The notes under the pieces are model-generated. The model did no database searches, was not told where the DNA came from, and saw nothing but the letters and a program-made list of their open reading frames with translations. Both the position numbers and the translations under genes were made by a program. Of a stretch of DNA of 64,000 nt, positions 8,994 to 18,030 are shown one piece after another. Source of the DNA: Rhodococcus sp. Leaf247 (GTDB lineage Bacteria; Actinomycetota; Actinomycetes; Mycobacteriales; Mycobacteriaceae); contig NZ_LMRP01000004.1 of the NCBI RefSeq assembly GCF_001426185.1, positions 134,405-198,404 of the forward strand. Reading direction: 5' to 3'. Every line of letters begins with the position of its first letter. Position 1 is the stretch's first letter.

Positions 8994-9107
8994 AATCCGT
9001 TATCGGATCGTGATGCTCTGCTCGCAGCCTCGACACTCTGGCGGGCGAATCTACTGAGGACGCCGGAGGACGCAACGGACCGGCACACACGAACGGGAGA
9101 GCACCAC

Positions 9108-9533
9108 ATGAACGCACTCGGAACCGACACCCACGACTCGTTCGACGATGCCGATCTGTCCGTCCTGGAGTACCGGCGGGGCGACGTCGCCGTCGTGTCC
9201 ATCGCCGGCGAGATCGACATGAGCACCACGCCGGAGCTGCGCGACGTCCTCGCTCGGGTGGCATCGCGCGGCCACGACGACGTCGTGCTGGACCTGTCCG
9301 ATGTCACGTTCCTCGGCAGCGCGGCGGCCGTGCTGCTGCTCGGCGCCGCATCGTCGCTGGCGAGCCGTCCGATGGTGCTCGTCGCCACCGATCCCGCGGT
9401 TCGTCGCCCGCTCGAACTGCTGGGTGTCTGCTCACCCATCGTGGTGCGGAGCTCGATCATCGAGGCGGTGTCGTTGGTGGCGGCACAGCGCGAATCGTCT
9501 GCGCTCGACAGTGCGCTCTCGCACGTCGGCTGA
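9108..9533 (+). CDS. STAS-domain protein (anti-sigma factor antagonist type)
   Basis: 141 residues, a single STAS domain from about 20 to 120. Members of this family bind anti-sigma kinases and release sigma factors when unphosphorylated. The usual phospho-acceptor position is Ser71, in LDLSDVTFLGSAAAVLLL; Gly-Ser replaces the common Asp-Ser. GGGAGAG lies 7 nt before the ATG. Divergent from the stress-protein gene, which would fit a general-stress regulon, but no SigF or SigB promoter could be identified. No anti-sigma factor gene is in the window. Confidence 0.8.
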   Translation: MNALGTDTHDSFDDADLSVLEYRRGDVAVVSIAGEIDMSTTPELRDVLARVASRGHDDVVLDLSDVTFLGSAAAVLLLGAASSLASRPMVLVATDPAVRRPLELLGVCSPIVVRSSIIEAVSLVAAQRESSALDSALSHVG

Positions 9534-9564
9534 CAGCGACCGCGGACGAACCCCCGACACGAAA

Positions 9565-9596
9565 AAGCCCCCCGTAGAAGGATCTCCGGGGGGCTT
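9565..9596. terminator. Strong hairpin terminator, probably bidirectional
   Basis: Perfect 10-bp arms AAGCCCCCCG and CGGGGGGCTT with a 12-nt loop. Located between the STAS gene and the convergent tRNA-Gly gene; an A-run precedes it, giving a U-run for the minus-strand transcript. Confidence 0.85.
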
Positions 9597-9610
9597 CGTC
9601 GTATCCGTGG

Positions 9611-9681
9611 AGCGGGCGACGGGAATCGAACCCGCGTAATCAGTTTGGAAGACTGAGGCTCTACCATTGAGCTACGCCCGC
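9611..9681 (-). tRNA. tRNA-Gly (anticodon UCC)
   Basis: 71-nt cloverleaf on the minus strand. The acceptor stem GCGGGCG pairs with CGCCCGC, discriminator U, and CCA is not encoded. The anticodon loop CTTCCAA gives UCC. The T-loop GGTTCGATTCC is canonical. Confidence 0.97.
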
Positions 9682-9871
9682 ATGCATGCGGCGGCGCTGG
9701 GATCGCCAGCCCCTGCCGCCTGCGTTGAGGAACTGTACCGAACCCAGCGGCCGATTCGGAAATCGGCCCGCCGTCGTGCGCGGTGCGGCGTCGCCGTAGG
9801 ATCGTCGTCGCACGTCCATCCGCTGTGTCGCGAGTCGGCGACTTCGCGTACGGGCGTGGTGGGAAGAAAAA

Positions 9872-9945
9872 CGGGATGTGGCGCAGCTTGGTAGCGCATC
9901 CGCTTTGGGAGCGGAGGGTCGCAGGTTCGAATCCTGTCATCCCGA
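9872..9945 (+). tRNA. tRNA-Pro (anticodon UGG)
   Basis: 74-nt cloverleaf with acceptor CGGGATG/CATCCCG, discriminator A and no encoded CCA. The anticodon stem-loop CCGCTTTGGGAGCGG gives UGG. It lies 90 bp before tig. No gene is seen in the 190 bp between the two tRNAs. Confidence 0.97.
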
Positions 9946-10035
9946 CACATGACGGCGTCACAGAGTCCGACGTCATGCACAGTCGGATCATTCGTACAGA
10001 TGTAATTGCAGTCGAACAGATGAAGGAGCACGTCC

Positions 10036-11430
10036 GTGAAGAGCACCGTCGAGCAACTGAGCCCGACGCGAGTCCGTATCAACGTTGAGGTGCCCTTCGA
10101 GGAGCTCAAGCCTGATTTCGACCGCGCCTACAAGACGCTCGCACAGCAGATCCGTCTCCCCGGGTTCCGTCCCGGCAAGGCGCCGGCGAAGCTTCTCGAG
10201 GCTCGGGTCGGACGCGCGAACGTCCTCAACCAGGTGGTCAACGACGCGTTGCCGGCCAAGTACAACGACGCGCTGAGCTCCACCGAGCTCAAGCCGCTCG
10301 GTCAGCCGGACATCGAGATCACCAAGCTCGAGGACGGCGAAGAAATCGTCTTCACCGCCGAGGTCGACGTCCGCCCCGAGATCACGCTCCCGGACTTCTC
10401 GTCCCTGACCGTGACCGTCGACCCGGTCGAGATCACCGACGACGCCGTCGACGAGCAGCTGCTGTCGCTGCGTCAGCGTTTCGGCACCCTCACCGGCGTC
10501 GAGCGCGCCGCGCAGACCGGTGACTTCGTGTCCATCGACCTGTCCGCGACCGTCGACGGGAACGACGTTCCCGAGGCGTCGACCGAGGGCCTGTCGCACG
10601 AGGTCGGATCCGGCCAGCTCATCGAGGGCCTCGACGACGCCATCGTCGGACTGTCGACGGGGGAGTCGAAGGAGTTCACCACCACACTCCTCGCGGGCGA
10701 TCATGCCGGCCAGGAGTCGCTGGTCACCGTCACCGTCAAGTCGGTCAAGGAGCGCGAGCTCCCCGAGCCCGACGACGAGTTCGCGCAGCTCGCCAGCCAG
10801 TTCGACACGTTCGACGAGCTGATGGCCGACCTCCGTGAGCGCGTCGCACGCGTCAAGAAGGTCGAGCAGGCCGGACAGATCCGCGACAAGGTGCTCGAGG
10901 CACTCCTCGAGACCGTCGAGGTTCCCGTGCCCGAGGCCTTCGTCAAGGCGGAGATCGACTCGGCCGTGCACGACGCCATCCATCCTCTCGATCACGACGA
11001 GGACAAGCTGGCGCAGCAGCTCGAGGCAGCCGGCTCCTCCCGCGAGGAGTTCGACACGAACGCCCGTGAGAGCGCCGAGAAGTCGGTCCGCACGCAGCTC
11101 CTGCTCGACACGATCGCCGACGCCGAGTCGGTCCAGGTCGGACAGGAAGAGCTGACCCAGAACATCGTCTTCCAGGCGCAGCGCTACGGCATCGCACCGG
11201 AGGAGTTCATCCAGCAGGTGCAGCAGGCCAACCAGCTGCCGGCCCTGTTCGCCGACATCCGTCGCAGCAAGGCCCTCGCCGCCGTCGTCGACCGGGTGTC
11301 GGTCACCGACACCTCCGGCGCCGGCGTCGACACGAAGGAACTGTTCGGCGATCCGGACGACGACGCCGCCGAGGCGTCCGACGAGATCACCGCGGCCGAC
11401 GATTCGGCTGCGGGCGAACAGCAGACGTAA
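10036..11430 (+). CDS. tig: Trigger factor (ribosome-bound chaperone and prolyl isomerase)
   Basis: 464-residue three-domain chaperone that meets nascent chains at the ribosomal exit tunnel. The N-terminal ribosome-binding signature is seen as [13 protein letters not shown] around residues 43-56. The FKBP-type isomerase domain spans about 155-235 ([14 protein letters not shown]), and the C-terminal helical domain follows. An acidic tail ([20 protein letters not shown]) is typical in Actinobacteria. GTG start with AAGGAG upstream. It is directly followed by the clpP operon, the conserved tig-clpP-clpX order. Confidence 0.96.
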   Translation: MKSTVEQLSPTRVRINVEVPFEELKPDFDRAYKTLAQQIRLPGFRPGKAPAKLLEARVGRANVLNQVVNDALPAKYNDALSSTELKPLGQPDIEITKLEDGEEIVFTAEVDVRPEITLPDFSSLTVTVDPVEITDDAVDEQLLSLRQRFGTLTGVERAAQTGDFVSIDLSATVDGNDVPEASTEGLSHEVGSGQLIEGLDDAIVGLSTGESKEFTTTLLAGDHAGQESLVTVTVKSVKERELPEPDDEFAQLASQFDTFDELMADLRERVARVKKVEQAGQIRDKVLEALLETVEVPVPEAFVKAEIDSAVHDAIHPLDHDEDKLAQQLEAAGSSREEFDTNARESAEKSVRTQLLLDTIADAESVQVGQEELTQNIVFQAQRYGIAPEEFIQQVQQANQLPALFADIRRSKALAAVVDRVSVTDTSGAGVDTKELFGDPDDDAAEASDEITAADDSAAGEQQT

Positions 11431-11444
11431 CGCTCACAGCGAAC
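11427..11444. promoter_or_regulatory. Candidate ClgR operator of clpP1P2
   Basis: GTAACGCTCACAGCGAAC contains the inverted repeat CGCT-CAC-AGCG and matches the published Corynebacterium ClgR consensus WNNWCGCYNANRGCGWWS at all fixed positions except the first base. It overlaps the tig stop codon and lies 105 bp before the clpP1 start. ClgR activates clpP1P2 in other Actinobacteria, so position and match agree. Binding is inferred. Confidence 0.65.
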
Positions 11445-11476
11445 GACGGCGGTTCCGGGACTCCGGGGCCGCCGTC
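11445..11476 (+). terminator. Hairpin after tig
   Basis: Arms GACGGCGG and CCGCCGTC (11445-11452, 11469-11476) with a 16-nt loop, followed by CTTCGTTAG. It immediately follows the candidate ClgR box, so the clpP promoter probably lies between here and 11548. Confidence 0.6.
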
Positions 11477-11548
11477 CTTCGTTAGTGTCGATGACAGAGA
11501 ACTCGAGCGTTCGAGCGAGACATAACCGAGAACGAGAAGGCAGGTACC

Positions 11549-12208
11549 GTGACCACCACGAACCCGGTGACCAACCCGAATACGGCAGGGTCGAGTGTGA
11601 CCGCTCCGGTCATGACGTCCGCGACCGCCGGACTCAACCTCAGCGACTCCGTCTACGAGCGACTGCTCCGCGAGCGCATCATCTTCCTCGGCACGCAGGT
11701 CGACGACGACATCGCCAACAAGCTGTGCGCGCAGATCCTGCTGCTCTCCGCAGAGGATCCCACCCGCGACATCGCGCTCTACATCAACTCGCCCGGTGGT
11801 TCCGTGTCCGCCGGTATGGCCATCTACGACACGATGAACTTCGCCGAGTGCGACGTCGCCACCTACGCGATGGGCCTCGCGGCGTCCATGGGCCAGTTCC
11901 TGCTCACCGCGGGCACCAAGGGCAAGCGGTACGCCCTGCCGCACGCGCGCATCATGATGCACCAGCCGTCCGCCGGAATCGGCGGCAGCGCAGCGGACAT
12001 CGCGATCATGGCGCAGCAGTTCGCGCTCACCAAGCGCGAGATGGCCGAACTCATCGCCCAGCACACCGGACAGACGTTCGATCAGGTCACCGAGGACTCG
12101 GACCGCGACCGGTGGTTCACGGCGCAGCAGGCACTCGAGTACGGGATGGTCGACCACGTCATCTCCCGCGCCACGCAGGCCGGCGGCACCAGCGGAGCCG
12201 ACAACTGA
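11549..12208 (+). CDS. clpP1: ATP-dependent Clp protease proteolytic subunit 1
   Basis: 219-residue serine protease subunit that assembles with ClpP2 into a two-ring barrel fed by ClpX or ClpC. The catalytic triad is visible: Ser in [10 protein letters not shown], His in MMHQPSAG and Asp in EDSDRDRWF. The GTG start with AAGG upstream gives a propeptide-like N-terminus ([14 protein letters not shown]...) longer than the M. tuberculosis protein; an internal start cannot be excluded. It is followed 53 bp later by clpP2. Actinobacteria need both subunits for activity. Confidence 0.95.
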   Translation: MTTTNPVTNPNTAGSSVTAPVMTSATAGLNLSDSVYERLLRERIIFLGTQVDDDIANKLCAQILLLSAEDPTRDIALYINSPGGSVSAGMAIYDTMNFAECDVATYAMGLAASMGQFLLTAGTKGKRYALPHARIMMHQPSAGIGGSAADIAIMAQQFALTKREMAELIAQHTGQTFDQVTEDSDRDRWFTAQQALEYGMVDHVISRATQAGGTSGADN

Positions 12209-12261
12209 TCGGAGATGGTCTCGCGCCGCCCGATCACTTCACCCTCACACCTGGAGTACTG

Positions 12262-12927
12262 ATGTCACAGCTCTTCGATCCCCGTTCGCTTCCCGGTTCC
12301 AGCTCGCCTGCCGGCCCTGATTCCCGCTACATCCTCCCGTCGTTCGTCGAGCACTCGAGCTACGGCGTCAAGGAGTCCAACCCGTACAACAAGCTGTTCG
12401 AGGAGCGCATCATCTTCCTCGGCGTCCAGGTCGACGACGCGTCGGCCAACGACGTGATGGCTCAGCTCCTCGTGCTCGAGGGTCTGGACCCCGACCGCGA
12501 CATCACGATGTACATCAACTCGCCCGGTGGCTCGTTCACCTCGCTGATGGCCATCTACGACACGATGCAGTACGTCCGCGCCGACGTGGCGACGGTCTGC
12601 CTCGGCCAGGCCGCGTCGGCCGCCGCGGTCCTGCTCGCTGCCGGTGCACCCGGCAAGCGTGCGGCACTGCCGAATGCCCGCGTCCTGATCCACCAGCCGT
12701 CCACCGGCGGCGTGCAGGGCCAGGTGTCGGACCTCGAGATCCAGGCCGCGGAGATCGAGCGGATGCGTCGCCTGATGGAGACCACCCTCGGTCGCCACAC
12801 CGGCAAGGACCCCGATGTCGTGCGCAAGGACACCGACCGCGACAAGATCCTCACCGCGGAAGAGGCCAAGGAGTACGGCATCATCGATACCGTCTTCGAG
12901 TACCGGAAGCTTTCCGCTCGTAAGTGA
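12262..12927 (+). CDS. clpP2: ATP-dependent Clp protease proteolytic subunit 2
   Basis: 221-residue partner of ClpP1. The catalytic Ser is in [12 protein letters not shown], His in LIHQPSTGG and Asp in KDTDRDKIL. The N-terminal [26 protein letters not shown] corresponds to the processed propeptide of the family. ATG is chosen because GGAG lies 7 nt upstream and the reading frame further upstream would run into clpP1. It is followed by a 13-bp-stem hairpin, so clpX is likely to have its own promoter. Confidence 0.96.
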   Translation: MSQLFDPRSLPGSSSPAGPDSRYILPSFVEHSSYGVKESNPYNKLFEERIIFLGVQVDDASANDVMAQLLVLEGLDPDRDITMYINSPGGSFTSLMAIYDTMQYVRADVATVCLGQAASAAAVLLAAGAPGKRAALPNARVLIHQPSTGGVQGQVSDLEIQAAEIERMRRLMETTLGRHTGKDPDVVRKDTDRDKILTAEEAKEYGIIDTVFEYRKLSARK

Positions 12928-12941
12928 TGCGCTGTGCGCCG

Positions 12942-12988
12942 GAGCCGCCGCGACACGCCCGACCATTCCGGGTCGGTCGCGGCGGCTC
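12942..12988 (+). terminator. Long hairpin between clpP2 and clpX
   Basis: Perfect 13-bp arms GAGCCGCCGCGAC (12942-12954) and GTCGCGGCGGCTC (12976-12988), with an inner CGACC/GGTCG stem. It lies 15 bp after the clpP2 stop codon. It separates the clpP pair from clpX. Confidence 0.7.
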
Positions 12989-13080
12989 AGCCGGTTCTGC
13001 GCCACCTGAACTGCATCGATTCACCCACGTCGGGGGCGTGCGACGCCCGTCGACATGGGCCTGTCTGGATGCGCCAGAAG

Positions 13081-13110
13081 TCGACCTCCCGCTCCGAAGG
13101 CGGGTACGGT
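13081..13110 (+). promoter_or_regulatory. Candidate clpX promoter
   Basis: TCGACC (13081-13086) and TACGGT (13105-13110) are separated by 18 bp, resembling a SigA-type -35/-10 pair. Transcription would begin about 36 nt before the clpX ATG. The spacer holds the inverted repeat CCCGC-N7-GCGGG. Confidence 0.45.
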
Positions 13111-13152
13111 CGCAGCAGAGATTTCACGATCCACAAGTGAGGACTAACGCAC

Positions 13153-14433
13153 ATGGCACGCATCGGTGACGGTGGCGACTTGCTCAAGTGCTCTTTCTGC
13201 GGAAAGAGTCAGAAGCAGGTCAAGAAGCTCATTGCCGGACCAGGCGTCTACATCTGTGACGAATGCATCGATCTGTGCAACGAGATCATCGAGGAAGAAC
13301 TGGCCGAGTCGAGCGAGGTGAAGCTCGACGAGCTTCCCAAGCCCGCCGAGATCCGGGACTTCCTCGAGAACTACGTCATCGGTCAGGACACGGCGAAGCG
13401 TCGTCTGGCCGTCGCGGTCTACAACCACTACAAGCGGATCCAGGCCGGCGACAAGGCGCGTGACTCACGTGGTGAGACCGTCGAGCTCGCGAAGTCCAAC
13501 ATCCTCATGCTCGGACCCACCGGCTGCGGCAAGACCTACCTCGCGCAGACGCTGGCCAAGATGCTGAACGTGCCGTTCGCCATTGCCGACGCCACCGCGC
13601 TGACCGAGGCCGGCTACGTCGGTGAGGACGTCGAGAACATCCTCCTCAAGCTCATCCAGGCCGCGGACTACGACGTCAAGCGTGCCGAGACCGGCATCAT
13701 CTACATCGACGAGGTCGACAAGATCGCCCGCAAGAGCGAGAACCCGTCGATCACCCGCGACGTGTCGGGCGAAGGTGTGCAGCAGGCGCTGCTGAAGATC
13801 CTCGAGGGGACGCAGGCCAGCGTTCCTCCGCAGGGCGGCCGCAAGCACCCGCACCAGGAGTTCATCCAGATCGACACCACCAACGTGCTCTTCATCGTTG
13901 CCGGCGCGTTCGCCGGTCTCGAGAAGATCGTGTCGGATCGCATCGGCAAGCGCGGCCTCGGCTTCGGTGCCGAGGTGCGGTCCAAGGCCGAGATCGACAC
14001 GCAGGATCACTTCGCGGACGTCATGCCCGAGGATCTGATCAAGTTCGGTCTGATCCCGGAGTTCATCGGACGCCTCCCCGTCGTCGCGTCGGTGACGCAC
14101 CTGGACAAGGAATCCTTGGTCACCATCCTGTCCGAGCCGAAGAACGCGCTGGTCAAGCAGTACACGCGTCTGTTCGACATGGACGGTGTGGAGCTCGAGT
14201 TCACCCCCGACGCCCTCGATGCGATGGCCGAGCAGGCCATCCACCGCGGCACCGGTGCCCGTGGACTGCGCGCCATCATGGAAGAAGTGCTCAACCCGGT
14301 CATGTTCGACATCCCCAGCCGGGACGACGTGGCGAAGGTCGTGGTGACCGCCGAGACCGTCGTCGACAACGTTCTCCCGACCATCGTGCCGCGCAAGCCC
14401 GACCGTCCGGAGCGTCGCGACAAGAGCGCGTAA
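13153..14433 (+). CDS. clpX: ATP-dependent Clp protease ATP-binding subunit ClpX
   Basis: 426-residue AAA+ unfoldase that recognises tagged proteins and threads them into ClpP1P2. The N-terminal C4 zinc domain has Cys13, Cys16, Cys35 and Cys38. Walker A is GPTGCGKT, Walker B is [11 protein letters not shown], and the pore loop lies in the [14 protein letters not shown] segment. The ClpP-docking IGF-type loop is represented by [10 protein letters not shown]. The C-terminal RGARG-type sensor region reads [13 protein letters not shown]. Length is normal. In M. tuberculosis two small genes lie between clpP2 and clpX; here there is only a 225-bp gap. Confidence 0.97.
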   Translation: MARIGDGGDLLKCSFCGKSQKQVKKLIAGPGVYICDECIDLCNEIIEEELAESSEVKLDELPKPAEIRDFLENYVIGQDTAKRRLAVAVYNHYKRIQAGDKARDSRGETVELAKSNILMLGPTGCGKTYLAQTLAKMLNVPFAIADATALTEAGYVGEDVENILLKLIQAADYDVKRAETGIIYIDEVDKIARKSENPSITRDVSGEGVQQALLKILEGTQASVPPQGGRKHPHQEFIQIDTTNVLFIVAGAFAGLEKIVSDRIGKRGLGFGAEVRSKAEIDTQDHFADVMPEDLIKFGLIPEFIGRLPVVASVTHLDKESLVTILSEPKNALVKQYTRLFDMDGVELEFTPDALDAMAEQAIHRGTGARGLRAIMEEVLNPVMFDIPSRDDVAKVVVTAETVVDNVLPTIVPRKPDRPERRDKSA

Positions 14434-14448
14434 CCCGACAGACGAGCA

Positions 14449-14487
14449 ATGGACGTCCACCCCCGATCACCGGGGGTGGACGTCCAT
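14449..14487. terminator. Perfect 17-bp hairpin terminator
   Basis: Arms at 14449-14465 and 14471-14487 are exact reverse complements (ATGGACGTCCACCCCCG on the left) with a 5-nt loop ATCAC. It lies between clpX and the convergent thiolase gene and can act in both directions. Confidence 0.9.
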
Positions 14488-14521
14488 AGTCGTCTCCAGG
14501 AGTGTCGTCCGCAGGGTCGAG

Positions 14522-15730
14522 TCAGACTCGTTCGAATACCGCGGCGAGGCCCTGACCGCCACCGATGCACATCGTCTCAAGGCCGTACCGCGCGTCACGA
14601 CGCACCATCTCCCGCGTGAGCGTCGTCAGGATGCGGGCGCCGGTCGCGCCCACAGGGTGCCCCAAGGAGATCCCCGAGCCGTGCGGGTTCAGTCGGTCGT
14701 CTGTCGGGTCCATCTTCCACTCGGTCAGGACCGACAGCACCTGCGCGGCGAACGCCTCGTTCAGTTCGACGATGTCCATCTGCCCCAACGTCAGTCCCAG
14801 ACGTCCGAGGACCTTCTCGACCGCCGGAACCGGACCGATACCCATCGTCTTCGGTGCGACACCCGCGGCGGCCCATCCTGCGAGCCGAACCAGGGGGCGC
14901 AGTCCGAGAGCGGCAGCCTTGTCCGCGGTAGTCACGATGCACAGGGCGGCGCCGTCGTTCTGACCGCTCGCGTTACCGGCGGTGACGGTGGACTCCGGAT
15001 CGATCGCGCCGCGGATGGCGCGCAACCTGCCCAGGGACTCGACGCTGGTGTCCGCACGAGGGTGCTCGTCGTCCGTGACGACGAGCGCGTCGCCCTTTCG
15101 CTGGGTCACGGTGACGGGGACGATCTCCTCGCCGAACACTCCGCTGCGCTGAGCGGCCACGGCACGCCGGTGGGACTGCACCGCGTACGCATCCTGGTCG
15201 GCACGCGAGATGCCGTACTGCTCACGGAGGTTCTCCGCGGTCTCGATCATCCCGCCGGGAACGGGGAAGTTCCTGCCGCCCGCGGTGACCCGGGCGCGCG
15301 CAAGTCTGTCGTTCAGGGCGACCGACTCACCGGTGACACCCCAGCGCATTCCGTCGCTGTAGAACTCGGTGGAGCTCATGGACTCCACGCCTCCCGCGAG
15401 CACGACGTCGCTCACGCCGGTGGACACCTGCATGCAGGCATCGAGGACGGCTTGCAGACCCGAGCCGCACCGCCGATCGACCTGCCGCCCGGGAACGCCG
15501 ATCCCCAGTCCTGCGTCGAGTGCGGCGACCCGACCGATGGCCGGCGCCTCTCCGTTCGGTGACCCTTGTCCGAGGATGACGTCGTCGATGTCGGAACCGG
15601 ACAGCCCTGTGCGGGAGAGTATTTCGATGATGACGGCGGACGTCAGGTCGGTGGGCGGGACGGTCTTCAGTACTCCGCCGAAGCGGCCTACCGGGGTGCG
15701 GAGGGGTTCGCAGATGACGGCGTCAGGCAT
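14522..15730 (-). CDS. Thiolase (acetyl-CoA acyltransferase), probable beta-ketoadipyl-CoA thiolase
   Basis: 402-residue thiolase. The acyl-accepting Cys is C88 in DRRCGSGLQAV; the catalytic His is in SLGHPVGATG and the second Cys in TMCIGGGQG, so it should be active. Thiolases either cleave 3-oxoacyl-CoA or condense two acyl-CoA. The adjacent IclR regulator and CoA-transferase genes suggest the beta-ketoadipate role (PcaF), giving succinyl-CoA and acetyl-CoA; substrate is inferred from context only. ATG is preceded by GAGGAAA. It overlaps the upstream IclR gene by 8 bp, so translation is probably coupled. Confidence 0.85.
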   Translation of the reverse strand: MPDAVICEPLRTPVGRFGGVLKTVPPTDLTSAVIIEILSRTGLSGSDIDDVILGQGSPNGEAPAIGRVAALDAGLGIGVPGRQVDRRCGSGLQAVLDACMQVSTGVSDVVLAGGVESMSSTEFYSDGMRWGVTGESVALNDRLARARVTAGGRNFPVPGGMIETAENLREQYGISRADQDAYAVQSHRRAVAAQRSGVFGEEIVPVTVTQRKGDALVVTDDEHPRADTSVESLGRLRAIRGAIDPESTVTAGNASGQNDGAALCIVTTADKAAALGLRPLVRLAGWAAAGVAPKTMGIGPVPAVEKVLGRLGLTLGQMDIVELNEAFAAQVLSVLTEWKMDPTDDRLNPHGSGISLGHPVGATGARILTTLTREMVRRDARYGLETMCIGGGQGLAAVFERV

Positions 15731-16553
15731 GGTGGTTTCCTCGATCGGGGGTAGTGGAGCCGACACGTGAAACGTCGGTATCGATAGCGGCGGCCGCACG
15801 CAGGAGGGCGGGCAGCAGGGTGGATGTCAGGTCGTCGAGCGAATACCTCGCCGCCGGCGTGCTGATGTTGACGGCCGCGTCCACGGAACCGTCGGGGCCG
15901 TGCAGAGGGGCGGCGAGTGAGCGGAGGCCCACCTCGAGTTCCTGATCGACGATGCAGAAGCCCTGGTCGCGAACTCTGTCGAGTTCGGCGCGCAGGCTGC
16001 TCTCGGTGGTCGCGGTGCGACCGGTCAGGTCGACGAGGTCCGCGCGGTCGAAGTACGCATCGAGGTACGCCTCGTCCGCGCCCGCGAGCAGGACTCGCCC
16101 CATCGACGTGGCGTACGCCGGGAAACGAGTGCCGATGGTGATGGACACGGTCATGATGCGGCTCACCGGAACTCGCGCGACGTAGACGACGTCGTCACCG
16201 TCAAGGATGGAGACCGACGAGGACTCGTGAACCGTCTCGGTCAACGCCTCGAGGTGTGGCCCGGCGATCTCCGGTAGCGACAGCGACGACAGGTAGGAGT
16301 ATCCGAGTTCCAGCACTCGGGGAGTCAGGGCGAAGGTCGACCCGTCGGTGCGGACGTATCCGAGGTCGACGAGTGTCAGCAGGAACCGGCGCGCGGTAGC
16401 CCTCGTCAGGTCCGTCGCCCGCGCGACGTCCGACAACGTGCGCCGGGGATGCTCGGCGTCGAAGGCGCGGATCACGGACAGTCCGCGTCCCAGGGACTGC
16501 ACGTAGTCCGTCGAGGCACCCCGCATGTCCGTCGGTGGTTCCGGCTCGCTCAT
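15723..16553 (-). CDS. IclR-family transcriptional regulator (PcaR-like)
   Basis: 276 residues. The N-terminal winged helix-turn-helix is at about 22-85 (RRTLSDVARATDLTRATARRF), followed by the IclR effector domain to the end. Members often control aromatic-acid or short-chain-acid catabolism. It is divergent from the CoA-transferase genes and co-transcribed with the thiolase, the arrangement expected for a pathway regulator; PcaR is the closest role but is not proven. ATG 16553 is chosen for AGGAG upstream and because a longer reading would overlap the divergent gene. Candidate operators lie at 16566-16605. Confidence 0.85.
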   Translation of the reverse strand: MSEPEPPTDMRGASTDYVQSLGRGLSVIRAFDAEHPRRTLSDVARATDLTRATARRFLLTLVDLGYVRTDGSTFALTPRVLELGYSYLSSLSLPEIAGPHLEALTETVHESSSVSILDGDDVVYVARVPVSRIMTVSITIGTRFPAYATSMGRVLLAGADEAYLDAYFDRADLVDLTGRTATTESSLRAELDRVRDQGFCIVDQELEVGLRSLAAPLHGPDGSVDAAVNISTPAARYSLDDLTSTLLPALLRAAAAIDTDVSRVGSTTPDRGNHHA

Positions 16554-16565
16554 GACGTGCTCCTG

Positions 16566-16605
16566 TTCGCATGACGAATACATGTTCATACTACGCACAG
16601 CGTGC
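16566..16605. promoter_or_regulatory. Candidate IclR operator cluster
   Basis: Three short inverted repeats sit in the 67-bp divergent gap: TTCG-N5-CGAA (16566-16578), GAA-TACATG-TTC (16576-16587) and GCAC-AGC-GTGC (16595-16605). They overlap the predicted promoter of the CoA-transferase operon. Confidence 0.45.
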
Positions 16606-16613
16606 GCTATCGT
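16585..16613 (+). promoter_or_regulatory. Promoter of the CoA-transferase operon (leaderless)
   Basis: TTCATA (16585-16590) and TATCGT (16608-16613) are separated by 17 bp; the start codon follows 7 nt later, so the transcript would begin at or next to ATG 16621. Confidence 0.5.
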
Positions 16614-16620
16614 GGGCCGC

Positions 16621-17370
16621 ATGATGGACAAGGTGATGGCGTCGGCGGGCGAGGCAGTGGCCGACATCGAGAGCGGTGCGTCGATCGCCGTCGGTGGATT
16701 CGGGCTCGTCGGCGTACCCGAGGTGCTGATCGCGGCGCTGCTCGAGCAGGGTGCGAGCGATCTCGAGACGATCAGCAACAACTGCGGCACCGACGGGTTC
16801 GGGCTGGGAATCCTGCTCGAGCAACGCCGTATCCGTCGGACGATCAGCTCCTACGTGGGATCGAACAAGGAGTTCGCGCGGCAGTACCTCGGCGGCGAAC
16901 TCGAGGTGGAGCTGACCCCGCAGGGCACACTCGCCGAACGGCTCCGGGCGGGCGGAGCGGGTATCCCCGCGTTCTTCACCCCCGCCGGCGTCGGCACGCA
17001 GGTGGCCGACGGCGGTCTGCCGCAACGGTACGACTCGTCCGGTGGCGTCGCACTGGCGTCGTCACCCAAGGAGACCCGCGAGTTCGACGGCATCGCCTAC
17101 GTCCTCGAACGCGGGATCGCTGCCGACTACGCCCTGGTGCACGCGTGGAAGGGCGACCGATTCGGGAACCTCGTCTACCGGGCCAGCGCCCGGAACTTCA
17201 ATCCTCCCGCCGCGGAGTCGGGCCGGATCACCATCGCCCAGGTCGAACACCTCGTGGAGCCGGGCGAGCTGAACCCCGAGGACGTGCACACCCCGCGTAT
17301 CCATGTGAACCGCGTCGTGGTGGTCGGACCCGTCACGGTCGGCGTCGAGCAGAGGACGGTGCGGTCATGA
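16621..17370 (+). CDS. 3-oxoacid CoA-transferase subunit A (PcaI/ScoA type)
   Basis: 249-residue alpha subunit of a class I CoA-transferase, which moves CoA from succinyl-CoA to a 3-oxoacid (beta-ketoadipate or acetoacetate). The family glycine motif is seen as [15 protein letters not shown] near residues 24-38, and the CoA-binding region as [16 protein letters not shown] 16621 (or the adjacent ATG 16624) has no Shine-Dalgarno and fits a leaderless start. The stop overlaps the subunit B start by ATGA. Whether it is PcaI or ScoA cannot be settled; the neighbouring thiolase and IclR gene favour PcaI. Confidence 0.9.
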   Translation: MMDKVMASAGEAVADIESGASIAVGGFGLVGVPEVLIAALLEQGASDLETISNNCGTDGFGLGILLEQRRIRRTISSYVGSNKEFARQYLGGELEVELTPQGTLAERLRAGGAGIPAFFTPAGVGTQVADGGLPQRYDSSGGVALASSPKETREFDGIAYVLERGIAADYALVHAWKGDRFGNLVYRASARNFNPPAAESGRITIAQVEHLVEPGELNPEDVHTPRIHVNRVVVVGPVTVGVEQRTVRS

Positions 17371-18011
17371 CCTCGAGGAAACTCACCCGCGACCAGATGG
17401 CGGCCCGCGTCGCCGCGGAACTCCGGGACGGCCAGTACGTCAATCTCGGCATCGGAATGCCGACGTTGATCCCGAGCCACATCCCCGAGACGACGACGGT
17501 GATCCTGCACTCGGAGAACGGTGTTCTCGGCGTCGGACCGTATCCCACCGAGGAGGAACTGGACCCGGAGTTGATCAACGCCGGCAAGGAGACCATCACG
17601 GTGATGCCGGGGGCGTCCTTCTTCGACTCGGCGCAGTCCTTCGGCATGATCCGCGGCGGCGCCGTCGACGTGGCGGTCCTCGGTGCGATGCAGGTGGACA
17701 GCAACGGCGACCTCGCCAACTGGATGATTCCCGGACACATGGTCAAGGGCATGGGCGGCGCGATGGACCTCGTCCACGGTGCGCGTCGGGTGATCGTGAT
17801 GATGGAGCACGTCTCGAAGAGCGGCGAGCCGAAGATCGTGGAGACCTGCACCCTGCCGCTCACGGGCAAGGGGTGCGTGCAGCGCATCGTCACCGACATG
17901 GCGGTCATCGACGTCACCCCGGACGGTCTGGACCTGGTGGAGACCGCACCAGGGTTGTCGGTCGACGAGGTCGTCGCCGCGACGGGTGCTGCTCTGCGCG
18001 TCCGCGTGTAG
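17367..18011 (+). CDS. 3-oxoacid CoA-transferase subunit B (PcaJ/ScoB type)
   Basis: 214-residue beta subunit. The catalytic glutamate that forms the CoA thioester intermediate is in [11 protein letters not shown]; the family segment [11 protein letters not shown] lies near residue 26. It overlaps subunit A by 4 bp, which would support equal synthesis of the two chains. The protocatechuate ring-cleavage genes (pcaGHBCL) are not in the window, so if the pathway is beta-ketoadipate its upper steps are elsewhere. Confidence 0.9.
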   Translation: MTSRKLTRDQMAARVAAELRDGQYVNLGIGMPTLIPSHIPETTTVILHSENGVLGVGPYPTEEELDPELINAGKETITVMPGASFFDSAQSFGMIRGGAVDVAVLGAMQVDSNGDLANWMIPGHMVKGMGGAMDLVHGARRVIVMMEHVSKSGEPKIVETCTLPLTGKGCVQRIVTDMAVIDVTPDGLDLVETAPGLSVDEVVAATGAALRVRV

Positions 18012-18030
18012 CGATACCGTTGTTCACCTC

